Origin: a virus
Strand: one strand, 5' to 3'
IMG/VR virus record: IMGVR_UViG_3300044627_000209
Location: 1-33,164 of that record
DNA: 33,164 bases
Both the position numbers and the translations under genes were made by a program. Of the stretch, positions 14,520 to 22,961 are shown piece by piece. A model generated the notes under the pieces. That model was not told the origin of the DNA and did not search any database. It saw nothing but the letters and a program-made list of their open reading frames with translations. Every line of letters begins with the position of its first letter. Positions within the stretch are counted from its first letter, which is position 1.

Positions 14520-17321
14520 TTATGCGGGAAGATATTTGTCAGCGCGGGAGTTGGCCGCTACTTTGTTTTTGCCTGTGGTCTTACCCCGTGCACGTTGCAC
14601 ACGATCCATCATGGCGTAGAGCTTCTTAGCCCCTGCATCTGTTGAGCCGTTGCCTAACTCAGAAACTATTCTTGCGGGGATCACAAACTCACCATCGGCA
14701 AGTCGTGCGGGTTGTTGCTTCTGACCAATGGTTGCAGGGATGCTGTCAGACACACCATCACCGGGGCCTTTAAGCAAACGACCGCCGTCTGAGTAAGAAC
14801 CCAGAGAGCCAAGGCCACCGCCTACGGCGTAGCCCGTCATGCCGCCTACAGCAAAAGGAGTTTCTGTTGAAGTGTCAGCTGCAGCCGTTGTCTTAGCAGC
14901 AGTTGCTTTCTTAGCCGCGTCGCGGAACTCAGCATACACTTCGGATAATTTGCGGCCTGTGGCGTCAGCAATATCTTGTGCAGAAGCGTCATTAGATTTC
15001 GCCCAGTCGTACAGAGCTTGGCCTGACAGTGGGTTTGTAGTTAAATATTTCTTAATTTCGTTTATTGACATGCCATACGTGACGTTGCCTTTAGCGTCGC
15101 GACCGGGAGCCACGTAGTCAGGATTGCGCACCATTTTGCCTGAAGCCGCATCCCAGTTGTACATCTTGTTGGTACTTGCAGGGTAACCAAGCACTTCTTC
15201 TGCATACGGTTTAGAGATTTGACCAACGCCTGATTTAACTGGATTTGCGCCTTTGCCCATCAGGTATTCGTACGCTGCTAGTGAGTCGCCAGTCTGCTTG
15301 TTGTATGCAGCTTCGTGTTCTTCCGGTGTTTTAACCACAGGAGAGGTGTAACCTAAACTGCCGCCGCCTTCTACATACTTATCTTTAACCTGCCCAATAC
15401 CAGAAAAACCATCATCTGGGCGATATGGAATATTAGGCGTAACTGTTTTAGAACCGTCTGAGTTAACCGTAATGTCACCGGGGGTTACATTTGTAATTGG
15501 CTTTAACGTGGCTAACTTGGCTTTTAGGTCGTAGGCGGTTCTAGCGCCAATTGGTGCTAATTGAGATGCACCAATTAAGTTTCTACCAAGGTCAATACCT
15601 TCAGAAGCCAACTGCTGTTTAGTTTTACCTGTTTGTGCAAGCAAATCAGCGTCTGTCAAGTTTTTGGCTCTTAGCTCTGCATCAATTTCTTTAATTCTAT
15701 CGGCAATAGTTTTAGTTGCTTCTGCTCCTGCATAGGTTTTAAACTGCCCATACAACCCTTGTGCTTCGCCCTGCGTAGTCATTTTATTAGCAGCATCTTT
15801 GTACCATTGCTGTTGTTTGTCAGCGTCGGTTGGCTCGCGGCCAAGGGTATTGCGCACCCACTCGTCCACAATGTTGGTTGTGTCAGCAGACATGTAGCCT
15901 GTATACGGTGTTGTAGCTTCCTTAAAAGTTTTATTTTTAATTTGATCTTCGCGGACTAACTCAGTATTAGCACGGGCGCTAGTTAAAAAATCTTGATAAA
16001 CACTCTCAGCCGGACGGCCAGAAGCAATAGCGTTGCTCCAGAAATTTAAACCCGTTGGGTCTGCATCACGGCCAAGCACGGTGCGGTACATGTTATTTAC
16101 TTGGGCTTGTGCATCTGCTAAAGATGTTCCGCCTGTGATAGCGCCTGTGTTATTCAACGTGGCTATGCCGGAAGTGTCTGCTGTTGCCGCTGTATTACCC
16201 GTTGTAGCTAAGTTGGCAACACCCCCACCGCCAGTATCAGCTTGGCCTGCTTGATAGTTTTTTACGTATTGGGTGTACTGGTCGGCAGGGTTCTGCGCCA
16301 TATAGTCGGTAACAGCCGTACCAAAACGGGAGCCAAGGTCTTCAGCTTTAAGCTCGCCCTTTACCAGAGCGTCAGTCCAATTTTTTAATCCTGCTGTATC
16401 AATTTGCCCCGCGCCTTCGCCAACACCCGTACGACCAATTGTGGCGTACTGGGCTTCAACAAGTTTTTGTGCTTGGTCGGCTGTCAAACCACCGTTCTCA
16501 TAATGCTGCATGCCACCACCGGCCAAAGCCACAATACCACCGTTGTTGTAGCCCCGATAGATGTCGGAGAAGTTACGGCTACCAAAATCAGCAGCGTTTA
16601 CTGGTGTTAAGTCACGCACTGTACCGTCGGGATTTACAATCTTTTGGCGAATAAAAGATGGCGATACGGGGGGAGCTTTGGTGGTTGTTGGAACCATTTG
16701 GTCTGCCAAAATTGGCGCAGCAGTTGAAGCCAAGTATTTAAAATTGTCTTTGGCAAAACTGCCCAGTGCTTCTGGGCTTTTTGTTACTGCATCAAATCCC
16801 GCAGAAAATGTTGATCCGGGGTTTGCAAGTGCGGATTTAGTAGCATCTGCTGCGGCTTGATTTAACACGCCTTGTTTTGTCAACTCGGTATTAGCCATCT
16901 CCGCTGCAATTTGATCTGCGCTTAGCGCCCCCATAGCGCTGTTTTGTGCAGCGCCTATACCAGCCCCAGTAAATCCAGCAGCCAAACCAGCGCCGCCGTA
17001 TGCGCCAAAGCCAGCCATCAAACCGCGCTCTAAACTTCCTGTACGGATAGTTTCAACACCGCCAACCATAGCGGCTGCGGTCATCGGATCAATCATACCG
17101 CCTGAGAGATAGCTAATACCGCCACCAATAATAGTAGGCAACAACTTGTCTAAGAAGCCTGCTTCGGGTAAACCCGTATCTGGGTTAACGGTTAACGAAC
17201 CGCCGTGTTTAAGGGCAAGCGCATGCAGTCCAGCAACTTCTCTGGGAGACATGTGGACAAGCATTGAGTCGGGGCCGCGACCCTTAGATGCCATGTGATC
17301 GGCTAGTACGTGAAGGCTCAT
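14520..17321 (-). CDS. Virion protein with DUF4214-like repeats (933 aa)
   Basis: The N-terminus (MLVHMSPREVAGLHALA) and the C-terminal DSIPAT / PARLADGEFVIPA / GNGSTDAGAKKLYAMMDR blocks recur in phage virion proteins. Residues 60-130 are Gly/Ala-rich and hydrophobic. Residues 405-455 match DUF4214 (MYRTVLGRDADPTGLNFW), a domain of surface and adhesive proteins. Weaker copies appear at 285-345 (YATIGR...GLKNW) and 484-530 (VRNTLGREPTDADKQ). GGIVALAGGG lies at 261-270. No enzyme motif. Probably a tail or ejection component, possibly binding carbohydrate or envelope. ATG start with GAGAGG upstream. Exact role unknown. Confidence 0.82.
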   Translation of the reverse strand: MSLHVLADHMASKGRGPDSMLVHMSPREVAGLHALALKHGGSLTVNPDTGLPEAGFLDKLLPTIIGGGISYLSGGMIDPMTAAAMVGGVETIRTGSLERGLMAGFGAYGGAGLAAGFTGAGIGAAQNSAMGALSADQIAAEMANTELTKQGVLNQAAADATKSALANPGSTFSAGFDAVTKSPEALGSFAKDNFKYLASTAAPILADQMVPTTTKAPPVSPSFIRQKIVNPDGTVRDLTPVNAADFGSRNFSDIYRGYNNGGIVALAGGGMQHYENGGLTADQAQKLVEAQYATIGRTGVGEGAGQIDTAGLKNWTDALVKGELKAEDLGSRFGTAVTDYMAQNPADQYTQYVKNYQAGQADTGGGGVANLATTGNTAATADTSGIATLNNTGAITGGTSLADAQAQVNNMYRTVLGRDADPTGLNFWSNAIASGRPAESVYQDFLTSARANTELVREDQIKNKTFKEATTPYTGYMSADTTNIVDEWVRNTLGREPTDADKQQQWYKDAANKMTTQGEAQGLYGQFKTYAGAEATKTIADRIKEIDAELRAKNLTDADLLAQTGKTKQQLASEGIDLGRNLIGASQLAPIGARTAYDLKAKLATLKPITNVTPGDITVNSDGSKTVTPNIPYRPDDGFSGIGQVKDKYVEGGGSLGYTSPVVKTPEEHEAAYNKQTGDSLAAYEYLMGKGANPVKSGVGQISKPYAEEVLGYPASTNKMYNWDAASGKMVRNPDYVAPGRDAKGNVTYGMSINEIKKYLTTNPLSGQALYDWAKSNDASAQDIADATGRKLSEVYAEFRDAAKKATAAKTTAAADTSTETPFAVGGMTGYAVGGGLGSLGSYSDGGRLLKGPGDGVSDSIPATIGQKQQPARLADGEFVIPARIVSELGNGSTDAGAKKLYAMMDRVQRARGKTTGKNKVAANSRADKYLPA

Positions 17322-17355
17322 TTTTGCCTCTCAAAATGGGGGTTGCTAGATAATA

Positions 17356-17997
17356 TCATGCGGGAAGCGCAGACACAAATGAAAGTGTGGCTACAACGGA
17401 TTGAGTAGATGGTTTAGTGGGTGTACCGGAAGCGGCAAGGTGTTGAATACTTACAGCGGTATTAGGTATAGACCAGTAAATTTCAATGTGGTCATTTGCT
17501 GCCATATTTAAAAAATAGTTCCAGCCAACAATTGAGTGGCCGTCCGTGCCTGCGTGTCTGTTTGGGATAGATACAAACCCCGTTGACCCTGTAATGTCCA
17601 CACCATTTTGTCTTAACCAAATATAAACATCTTGAAAAGCAGTGTCCGTGTTTTGGAACTGGGCGCTAAACTGCAAGTTGTATACGCCTGCATTGGCTAC
17701 AGTAATTTCTGAGTTTGTAATACTTACCTCGTTAGAAAAATCTGTGGTGTTTAGTGTCATCAACGTAGCTGTATTAGCTACTGCTGTCTGGTCTTGGTCG
17801 CTAGAAAACGCCCCGTATGGATTCGACACGTACTTACCACCAGTCGGGCCAAACAACTCACCAAACGCATTTTGCAGTTGATTAAAGTACAAGCGTAAGA
17901 CGTTTGTAAACTGATCTTGATACCGACGCTCGTACTGATCCGTACCCAACGGCAAATTGGGTGGTGCGGGGGTAATGATCCTGTTTTTGGATGTCAT
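17356..17997 (-). CDS. Predicted jelly-roll (C1q/TNF-like) fibre or head-decoration protein (213 aa)
   Basis: A short N-terminal helix-rich part (RRYQDQFTNVLRLYFNQLQ, about residues 25-45) precedes a beta-rich domain from about residue 70 to the end. That domain has alternating hydrophobics and patterns such as AGVYNLQFSAQFQNT, VYIWLRQNGVDI and NDHIEIYWS, as in C1q/TNF-like jelly rolls. Such trimeric domains are common at the ends of phage fibres and as head fibres. Its TAATG start overlaps the stop of the upstream tail/stabilisation gene by 1 nt, implying coupled expression. Fold assignment is by pattern; receptor binding is inference. Confidence 0.75.
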   Translation of the reverse strand: MTSKNRIITPAPPNLPLGTDQYERRYQDQFTNVLRLYFNQLQNAFGELFGPTGGKYVSNPYGAFSSDQDQTAVANTATLMTLNTTDFSNEVSITNSEITVANAGVYNLQFSAQFQNTDTAFQDVYIWLRQNGVDITGSTGFVSIPNRHAGTDGHSIVGWNYFLNMAANDHIEIYWSIPNTAVSIQHLAASGTPTKPSTQSVVATLSFVSALPA

Positions 17998-20108
17998 TAG
18001 CGCCTACCGTCCGGTCTGATGTCAATACGGGGTGCGCCCAACTGCCAACAGGTGTTAACTTGGTTTGAGCTAATCTTAAAGATCATCTGGCGACCGCGCA
18101 TGCGGGTAAAGATCGTGCCAGTAAACTGTTCCGTAATAACGTACGTACTACTTTTAGCTACAGGTTGTGATGCCGAACTTGTAACTCCAGAGCCTGAGTT
18201 AGCCAAACCATACAAAGTCATAGCCACTGCTGGCAGTGTGCCAGTAGGCGTGTTCTCAGCGTTTTCAAAAGTTAAGTCAGGTAAGACTCGCCATACAAAA
18301 CCAAAGTTATGGCCGTCACCAATGTCAAACTCAGACGAGCTAATGTAAGCATCAATGGCTACAGCAGTGCCGGTTGTATTGTCATTCAGCCCTGTCTCAT
18401 GGTTAATCAAGTTACCTGTGAGCGTAGCCGTGACGTAGTTGGCCGCAATGGGGACAGTCTGCAAGCCAGAGTCAAGCCAAGCAGTCCGAGACATCGTGCC
18501 GTAGTACCAGATTTTCTCAAGATAGTTATAAATAACGTACTTGTCCACCGCAGTGCTGTTAGCTGAGCAGTAGAACCACCAGACCTCATTAAAGCCCTCG
18601 TTTGTACCAGAGAACACTTGCAGTGCCTGCTCTTGGTTAAGGTCACCAAACACAAAGCGACGCAGGTCGCAGTTCAAAGTATTTACACGGCCATCATAGG
18701 AATAGAACTTATCTACGCCCATCCAGTACACAATACCTGAAGCAATCACAACCGAGTTAGGACTCATGATTGAGATATTGTCGCCAAGCAACTGCGGTAC
18801 CCACACGTACGGGGGGCCAAGATACTGGAGTGAATATATAGCCGAGTCGGTAAACATCACAATTTCTTGACGAGTCTGAACCGTAGCAACAATCTCAGAG
18901 CCGTGAGATATACGTATAAACCCTGCTTGGTTGGTAGGGTCAGGTGTCCAGTTGTAAATGTCATCTTGCGCTGACCAGCGAATTAGCATGGGGTCAAGTG
19001 TGTTTGAGCCGTAGTCATTACAACCAAACGCAATTACAAAGCGTGATGTATCAGAAACGGTCATGTTGTTCTGAACCGTAGGAACATCCACAATCAAAGA
19101 TACGGAACCCGTGCCCGTGGAGGAAGTATTGACCTCGTTACCGGAGCCGTCCAGTAAGTTAAACGTAAGCCCGTTAACTTGGAACACGTAATACGTAGTA
19201 GCCGCAGACACGCCAGTTGGCAATGAGCCCCCAGAAAACTGAATGGCGGCGTTTTCGGTATAAAGTATGGTGGAGGTCACCAAAGTTGGCGAAGCGTTGG
19301 TAAAAGATACTGTACCGCCAAGAGAGTTTAAAAGAACCCCGGGAGTATTAACACCGTTGTTGGCAGTCCAGTAATAAATACCGCCTGTGCGTGGGCCATA
19401 CACTAAATCTTGGCCGTAGTTAATCTGGTTCCACAAACGAAGCGCAGATGTAGATGTCCCGCCATTACCCCATGTCGTACCTGTCTCACCCCAGCTACCC
19501 GCGCCCCAACCCACAGCAGGGACAGGAATAGCAGGGCCAACACTGATTTGGTATGTAGCTACGACAGAAGCACCACCACCGGGGGAGCCAGAAGCATCCG
19601 TTGCATTTGCCGTAGCCGAGGCTGTAAATGTGTATGTGTTTGCAGTAAGTACTGTTATTTGGTACTGCGCATTTAACACTGTAGCCGTAATATTTCCGCC
19701 AAGGCCAACAGCGCCACTGAAGGTTACAAAATCCCCTGTCAATGCGCCATGGCTAGTATCTGTAACGGTGATTACGGCGGAGCCATTTGTAGCTACAAAC
19801 GGATTGTTGTTAATTGTGGAAGTTGCACGGATGGGCGTAATGTCATAGTAAGCACCGCCTTGGTTGATGTAAAACTTAAGGTTTGTGCCAACACCTATCA
19901 GATTATCGCCACCAAGCGTTACCCAGTTCCACAAAGAACGGCATACGCCTTGGAAATAAGCAGCAGAAAAAGGCTCCCAGCCGCCAATGACTTCGGGATT
20001 ACCCTGACGAAAGCGTACTTTGTCGGCCTCGTACCAACCACCCTCGGTGGTATAGCGGGTGTTTTCTTTATTGACGCCCGGCTTAAACAGTATTTTTTGT
20101 AATGGCAT
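17997..20108 (-). CDS. Tail/DNA-stabilisation protein, P22 gp10-like beta propeller (703 aa)
   Basis: The start MPLQKILFKPGVNKE followed by a GGWYEADKVRFRQGNPE block is typical of the P22 gp10 'phage stabilisation' family and related tail-nozzle proteins of short-tailed phages. The rest is almost all beta strand with repeated Trp-containing segments (WGAGSWGETGTTWG, YYWTANNGVNTPG, IRWSAQDDIYNWTPDP), fitting a propeller-like tail tube. It would close the portal channel after packaging and extend the tail. Its gene lies just after the endolysin, whose TAG stop is merged with the TAGGA ribosome site of this gene. The family call is from memory of sequence style. Confidence 0.72.
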   Translation of the reverse strand: MPLQKILFKPGVNKENTRYTTEGGWYEADKVRFRQGNPEVIGGWEPFSAAYFQGVCRSLWNWVTLGGDNLIGVGTNLKFYINQGGAYYDITPIRATSTINNNPFVATNGSAVITVTDTSHGALTGDFVTFSGAVGLGGNITATVLNAQYQITVLTANTYTFTASATANATDASGSPGGGASVVATYQISVGPAIPVPAVGWGAGSWGETGTTWGNGGTSTSALRLWNQINYGQDLVYGPRTGGIYYWTANNGVNTPGVLLNSLGGTVSFTNASPTLVTSTILYTENAAIQFSGGSLPTGVSAATTYYVFQVNGLTFNLLDGSGNEVNTSSTGTGSVSLIVDVPTVQNNMTVSDTSRFVIAFGCNDYGSNTLDPMLIRWSAQDDIYNWTPDPTNQAGFIRISHGSEIVATVQTRQEIVMFTDSAIYSLQYLGPPYVWVPQLLGDNISIMSPNSVVIASGIVYWMGVDKFYSYDGRVNTLNCDLRRFVFGDLNQEQALQVFSGTNEGFNEVWWFYCSANSTAVDKYVIYNYLEKIWYYGTMSRTAWLDSGLQTVPIAANYVTATLTGNLINHETGLNDNTTGTAVAIDAYISSSEFDIGDGHNFGFVWRVLPDLTFENAENTPTGTLPAVAMTLYGLANSGSGVTSSASQPVAKSSTYVITEQFTGTIFTRMRGRQMIFKISSNQVNTCWQLGAPRIDIRPDGRR

Positions 20109-20116
20109 CGGCAGTC

Positions 20117-20593
20117 CTAGGATAGAAACACGGCACGCTCGTCGATGCGACGCTTTTGCAGCCCTTTGAGAATTTTACCCCCAGCCATGCAATACTTCAA
20201 GAGTTCTTCTGCTGCGCCTGCCATATCACCACGAATCACTTTCTGACGCATGGTTGACCGCTGAAGCGTACCTAGCCCAACATTGAATGAAAATGATACC
20301 AGTGCGTCAAACTGTCCTTGAGTAAGAGGCACAGGACAATAAGTGGCCACGCCTTTCTCAAACCGAGCAAGATCGGCTTTAAGTATTGCATTGACTTCCT
20401 CCATGCTGTGTTTACGCATAGCCTCTGGCGGAGGTACAAAAGCATCCCGCTGGTCTATCTTGAGCTTGCCCTGCTCTGGAAACATGACGTGCCCAACCCC
20501 CACAGTCCACAACTTTGCTGGACATTTATACGGGTTTTGCCTGACACCTTCATGGTGGCGGATCATGTGCAGGCACTTGTCTGAGATGTTCAT
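20117..20593 (-). CDS. Endolysin, T4-like lysozyme / muramidase (GH24), 158 aa
   Basis: Hydrolyses the beta-1,4 bond between N-acetylmuramic acid and N-acetylglucosamine in peptidoglycan at the end of infection. The catalytic pattern is E15-(8)-C24-(5)-T30, i.e. the T4-type E-8-D/C-5-T triad with Cys replacing Asp, followed by VGVGH. A later GQFDALVSFSFNVG block is the other family signature. There is no signal peptide or SAR anchor (start MNISDKCLH), so release depends on the holin. The length is normal for the family. Its ATG overlaps the holin stop (ATGA), placing both in one coupled lysis cassette. Confidence 0.93.
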   Translation of the reverse strand: MNISDKCLHMIRHHEGVRQNPYKCPAKLWTVGVGHVMFPEQGKLKIDQRDAFVPPPEAMRKHSMEEVNAILKADLARFEKGVATYCPVPLTQGQFDALVSFSFNVGLGTLQRSTMRQKVIRGDMAGAAEELLKYCMAGGKILKGLQKRRIDERAVFLS

Positions 20594-21105
20594 TTACCAA
20601 ACGCCCGACCACCAAAGTGGAAAGCAATGATAGAAGCAAACAGGGCTTGGGTATCAGAGTCCCACAGCATCTCGGCTAACTCTACGAACGTAGCGCCACT
20701 GTGCCAGCCGTAGGCAAACAGGCCAACATCCACAAACAAAAGCAAAAAGAAGAAACCATAAGTAATGACTGGGCGAACGCTGGCTCTCAGGTTCTTCATC
20801 CACTGGGATGTGCCCTCGTTTAAACTTTCATCGTGGGCGTAGATTGCCTGCATCTCCGCTTGCTGTGCGCCAATCAGAATTTGCTGGGTGTTGGCTGCGC
20901 TCTCGGTTGCCAACTGGTCTGACCGGATATTCTCAATGCGCTCCTGCGCTTCAAAGCCTGCTTTACGCAGTTCCAATTCACGCTCAATCTGTAGCCGAGC
21001 AAGATTTAGTTCATGTAGTTTGTCAGCCTTGTCTTGGAAGAAGTCCAGCAACTTGGGCAAGCCGCCCATGAGAAACGAAATCAGGGTTGAGATAAGGGTT
21101 AGCAT
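20590..21105 (-). CDS. Holin-like membrane protein, GTA-type 3-TM family (171 aa)
   Basis: A hydrophobic N-terminal helix (residues 3-19) is followed by a charged coiled-coil stretch (21-90). Two strong membrane segments come next: 113-133 (after RASVRP) and 152-168 (ALFASIIAFHFGGRAF). The RPVITY...FHFGGRAF arrangement resembles holins of the 'three TM, gene-transfer-agent release' family. It would form inner-membrane holes that let the cytoplasmic endolysin reach the wall. The adjacent endolysin gene starts within its stop codon, which supports the call. The start overlaps the upstream stop by one base (TAATG). Confidence 0.82.
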   Translation of the reverse strand: MLTLISTLISFLMGGLPKLLDFFQDKADKLHELNLARLQIERELELRKAGFEAQERIENIRSDQLATESAANTQQILIGAQQAEMQAIYAHDESLNEGTSQWMKNLRASVRPVITYGFFFLLLFVDVGLFAYGWHSGATFVELAEMLWDSDTQALFASIIAFHFGGRAFGK

Positions 21106-21710
21106 TAGTTTCCTCTTTTAGTTAACATTGTCGCTGAAATTTCCATCATTGAGATGATGTGTTCCATGTTGTCAGGCTGAGTAGACCACCCTGCTGTAAC
21201 CTGCCCTATAAATCGACTGCGATCTGGGGGTACAGATATTCGGCAAGTGTAACCAACTCCTTGCCCTATGTACCAAATACCCAATTCACTTTGTGGGCGC
21301 AAATACTGCCCGCAAGGGACATCCCCTGCCATTAGCTTTACAACATCGTTGTTGTTTGCGTGGTTGGCTGTAAACAGCCCAACATCCAAGCCTTCTAACT
21401 CTTTACTGCGACCATCCTTGGTATACAGCCTGTATAGAATCCGAGTACCCAATATGGGGTTGACCTTGAAGATAGCCACAAACTTAGCGTCTGTTTGTTT
21501 AAACAGCACAGAAGCCGCATCATCTGTTCGCTCTTCATTGATGCTTGGCATCTTCTTTTGCTCTTGATACGCAGAGATCAAGAACGATTGGTTCTGCCAA
21601 AACACATAACCCACAAACGCCACAACCCCCATGACAAGGATTGCAAACAGTTTAAACGGGCTGTCTACATAGCCAAGCACCGTACTGAGAGTAGATTTTT
21701 CTTTGGTCAC
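21105..21710 (-). CDS. Membrane-anchored periplasmic protein of the lysis cassette (201 aa)
   Basis: The start is GTG, in a GTGA overlap with the upstream 50-aa gene; no better start exists. One N-terminal membrane segment (residues 19-38) is preceded by Lys-containing sequence, so the remaining ~160 residues probably face the periplasm. That domain is mixed alpha/beta with two cysteines (C133, C156) that could form a disulfide. No protease, amidase or spanin coiled coil is obvious. Position between a small membrane protein and the holin suggests control of lysis timing (antiholin-like) or envelope sensing; this is inference and I do not recognise the family. Confidence 0.78.
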   Translation of the reverse strand: MTKEKSTLSTVLGYVDSPFKLFAILVMGVVAFVGYVFWQNQSFLISAYQEQKKMPSINEERTDDAASVLFKQTDAKFVAIFKVNPILGTRILYRLYTKDGRSKELEGLDVGLFTANHANNNDVVKLMAGDVPCGQYLRPQSELGIWYIGQGVGYTCRISVPPDRSRFIGQVTAGWSTQPDNMEHIISMMEISATMLTKRGN

Positions 21711-21859
21711 CCAAGTCCAATCATTCCAAGTAGTTTATTGACAATCTTGTCTGACAGATTGTCAGGCAAGAACCGCAAAAGCCCAAGCACCCACCAAGCA
21801 ATGCACAACCGCACAAAGACTTTAAGGAAGAGGTCAAACTGTTTTTGGTACTCATTCAC
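21707..21859 (-). CDS. Small one-TM protein of the lysis cassette (50 aa)
   Basis: Starts at GTG 21859 in a GTGA overlap with the stop of the 164-aa gene and ends in a GTGA overlap with the next gene. Both junctions have the coupling geometry used throughout the operon, which supports it strongly despite its size. The product begins (M)NEYQKQFDLF, has one hydrophobic segment from about residue 14 to 30 containing CIAWWVLGLL, and ends with an amphipathic tail (LPDNLSDKIVNKLLG). An ATG-started alternative frame in the same stretch gives a non-hydrophobic Ser/Cys-rich peptide and does not fit the junctions. Possibly an antiholin or lysis regulator; function unknown. Confidence 0.72.
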   Translation of the reverse strand: MNEYQKQFDLFLKVFVRLCIAWWVLGLLRFLPDNLSDKIVNKLLGMIGLG

Positions 21860-22350
21860 CGACCACACCTTGATCTAGCACACAGATCAGAGACTTCATT
21901 GATACCCCATCCAACAGCACCAACAAACATCACAATAATAACAATGGCAACTGCCCATTGCATTTGTTCGGCCTCGTCCTCTTTGCGCTTTTTCTCTTCG
22001 GCGTGTAAAGCCGCCATCTCTTTGGCATCATCCCTGTCCATTTCAGCTTGACGGGCTTTGGTTGCATTCCATACGTCTATGCGTCCAGCTTGCATGAACA
22101 ACATTTTTAACTGCTCTTCAAACCGCTTGGCCTCATCCAAAGCCATCTCAATTTGTAACGCCGCACCAAGGTTAGACTTACCGCCCGTACGCTTGGCTTG
22201 GAGCATAGCCTTGGTAGCGGTTGACTTGGCATCAAAGAGCTTGGCAATTGACGGAGTTAAACCTGCCAGATCACTAGCAACTTTACTAGCTTTTTTAACG
22301 ACACTGATTGCAGTTTGCAACCCTTCTAGCGCCGTGATCGGATCAATCAT
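21856..22350 (-). CDS. C-terminal-anchored membrane protein of the lysis cassette (164 aa)
   Basis: The product starts MIDPITALEGLQTAIS and is helical and Ala/Lys-rich, with a charged coiled coil (about residues 65-128) ending in one membrane segment at 131-149 (WAVAIVIIVMFVGAVGW) and a short tail. I recall a widespread family of aquatic-phage proteins with the same plan (IDPITA... start, W near residue 94, C-terminal TM) beside lysis genes. Function is not established. The ATG overlaps the stop of the upstream 50-aa secreted protein gene (ATGA), and AAGG lies upstream. Could be a spanin-like or holin-partner protein; the C-terminal anchor argues against a classical i-spanin. Confidence 0.78.
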   Translation of the reverse strand: MIDPITALEGLQTAISVVKKASKVASDLAGLTPSIAKLFDAKSTATKAMLQAKRTGGKSNLGAALQIEMALDEAKRFEEQLKMLFMQAGRIDVWNATKARQAEMDRDDAKEMAALHAEEKKRKEDEAEQMQWAVAIVIIVMFVGAVGWGINEVSDLCARSRCGR

Positions 22351-22499
22351 CTTCTAACCTTTTGCCACTCAAGGCATACTACTTTACGGTTATACACATC
22401 TCCTGTCCAAGCCCAACGTACACAGCGGTATTCCGTCTTTCTATCTTGGCTGGCTGCTCCCGGTAGAAACACCAAAAAGAGCATTAAAAGCCAGCGCAT
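22347..22499 (-). CDS. Small secreted protein with signal peptide (50 aa)
   Basis: The ATG at 22499 follows the chaperone-like gene's stop by 6 nt, and the TGA overlaps the next ATG (ATGA). The first 17 residues form a good signal peptide: MR, a Leu-rich core, then PGAAS as a probable cleavage site. There is no lipobox cysteine, so it is not a standard o-spanin. The mature ~33 residues contain C26 and C42, several Trp (RCVRWAWTGDVYNRKV) and a basic end (QKVRR), suggesting a disulfide-closed periplasmic peptide. The gene is too short for usual length cut-offs. Its place at the head of the lysis cassette suggests an envelope role; the family is not firmly recognised. Confidence 0.72.
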   Translation of the reverse strand: MRWLLMLFLVFLPGAASQDRKTEYRCVRWAWTGDVYNRKVVCLEWQKVRR

Positions 22500-22505
22500 A
22501 GATCA

Positions 22506-22952
22506 TTAGGGTGTCTCAGGCCAAGTGATTGTCCAAGGGAACCCAGCTTGCGCAGTAATGTCACGCAGTGCTTGGCGGTATGTTGCCCATGCAGTTTTAT
22601 CCGCAGTGCTGTCAGCAATCTGTGTCCAGTCGCTGTCTTTAAGTTTTTCAGTACGTTGCTGGCGTATGGCCTTGGCCTGCGCTGTATCTAAAGCGTCTTT
22701 GGCTTCTTGATTCATATCGGAGACGCTGTACTTTGTGTACCATTTACCCTCAATCTGCTCAACGCCATCGCGGAACGCCACCTGATAACGGGTTGGCTGG
22801 GCTTGCGGGCCTTCAAACACTACGTCAGCGCCCAAGCTTTCCAAGACTTCAGTTGTTGTTATGCCCCATGTTGGGCCATCGTTGGCTTTGGTGTACGCAC
22901 GAAATTCTGCTTCGTACATGACTGCGCCGGATTGTTGAATTCTAATTTGCAT
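22506..22952 (-). CDS. Phage tail-assembly-chaperone-like protein (148 aa)
   Basis: The C-terminal ~60 residues (RQQRTEKLKDSDWTQIAD, then TAWATYRQALRDI and PWTITWP) match the pattern of the phage tail assembly chaperone family found next to fibre genes (Phage_tail_APC, named from memory). The N-terminal part is beta-rich (MQIRIQQSGAVMYEAEFR). It follows the 650-residue fibre gene, whose TAA is merged with its AAGGA ribosome site; this is the usual place for a fibre chaperone. The inferred role is to help fold or attach the fibre. It could alternatively be a minor tail subunit. Confidence 0.78.
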   Translation of the reverse strand: MQIRIQQSGAVMYEAEFRAYTKANDGPTWGITTTEVLESLGADVVFEGPQAQPTRYQVAFRDGVEQIEGKWYTKYSVSDMNQEAKDALDTAQAKAIRQQRTEKLKDSDWTQIADSTADKTAWATYRQALRDITAQAGFPWTITWPETP

Positions 22953-22961
22953 GATTTTTCC

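Noticed and set aside
21709-21855. ATG-started frame at 21855 in the 50-aa lysis gene stretch
   Set aside because: Gives a Ser/Cys-rich peptide without a hydrophobic segment; the GTG frame fits both GTGA junctions and encodes a membrane helix.
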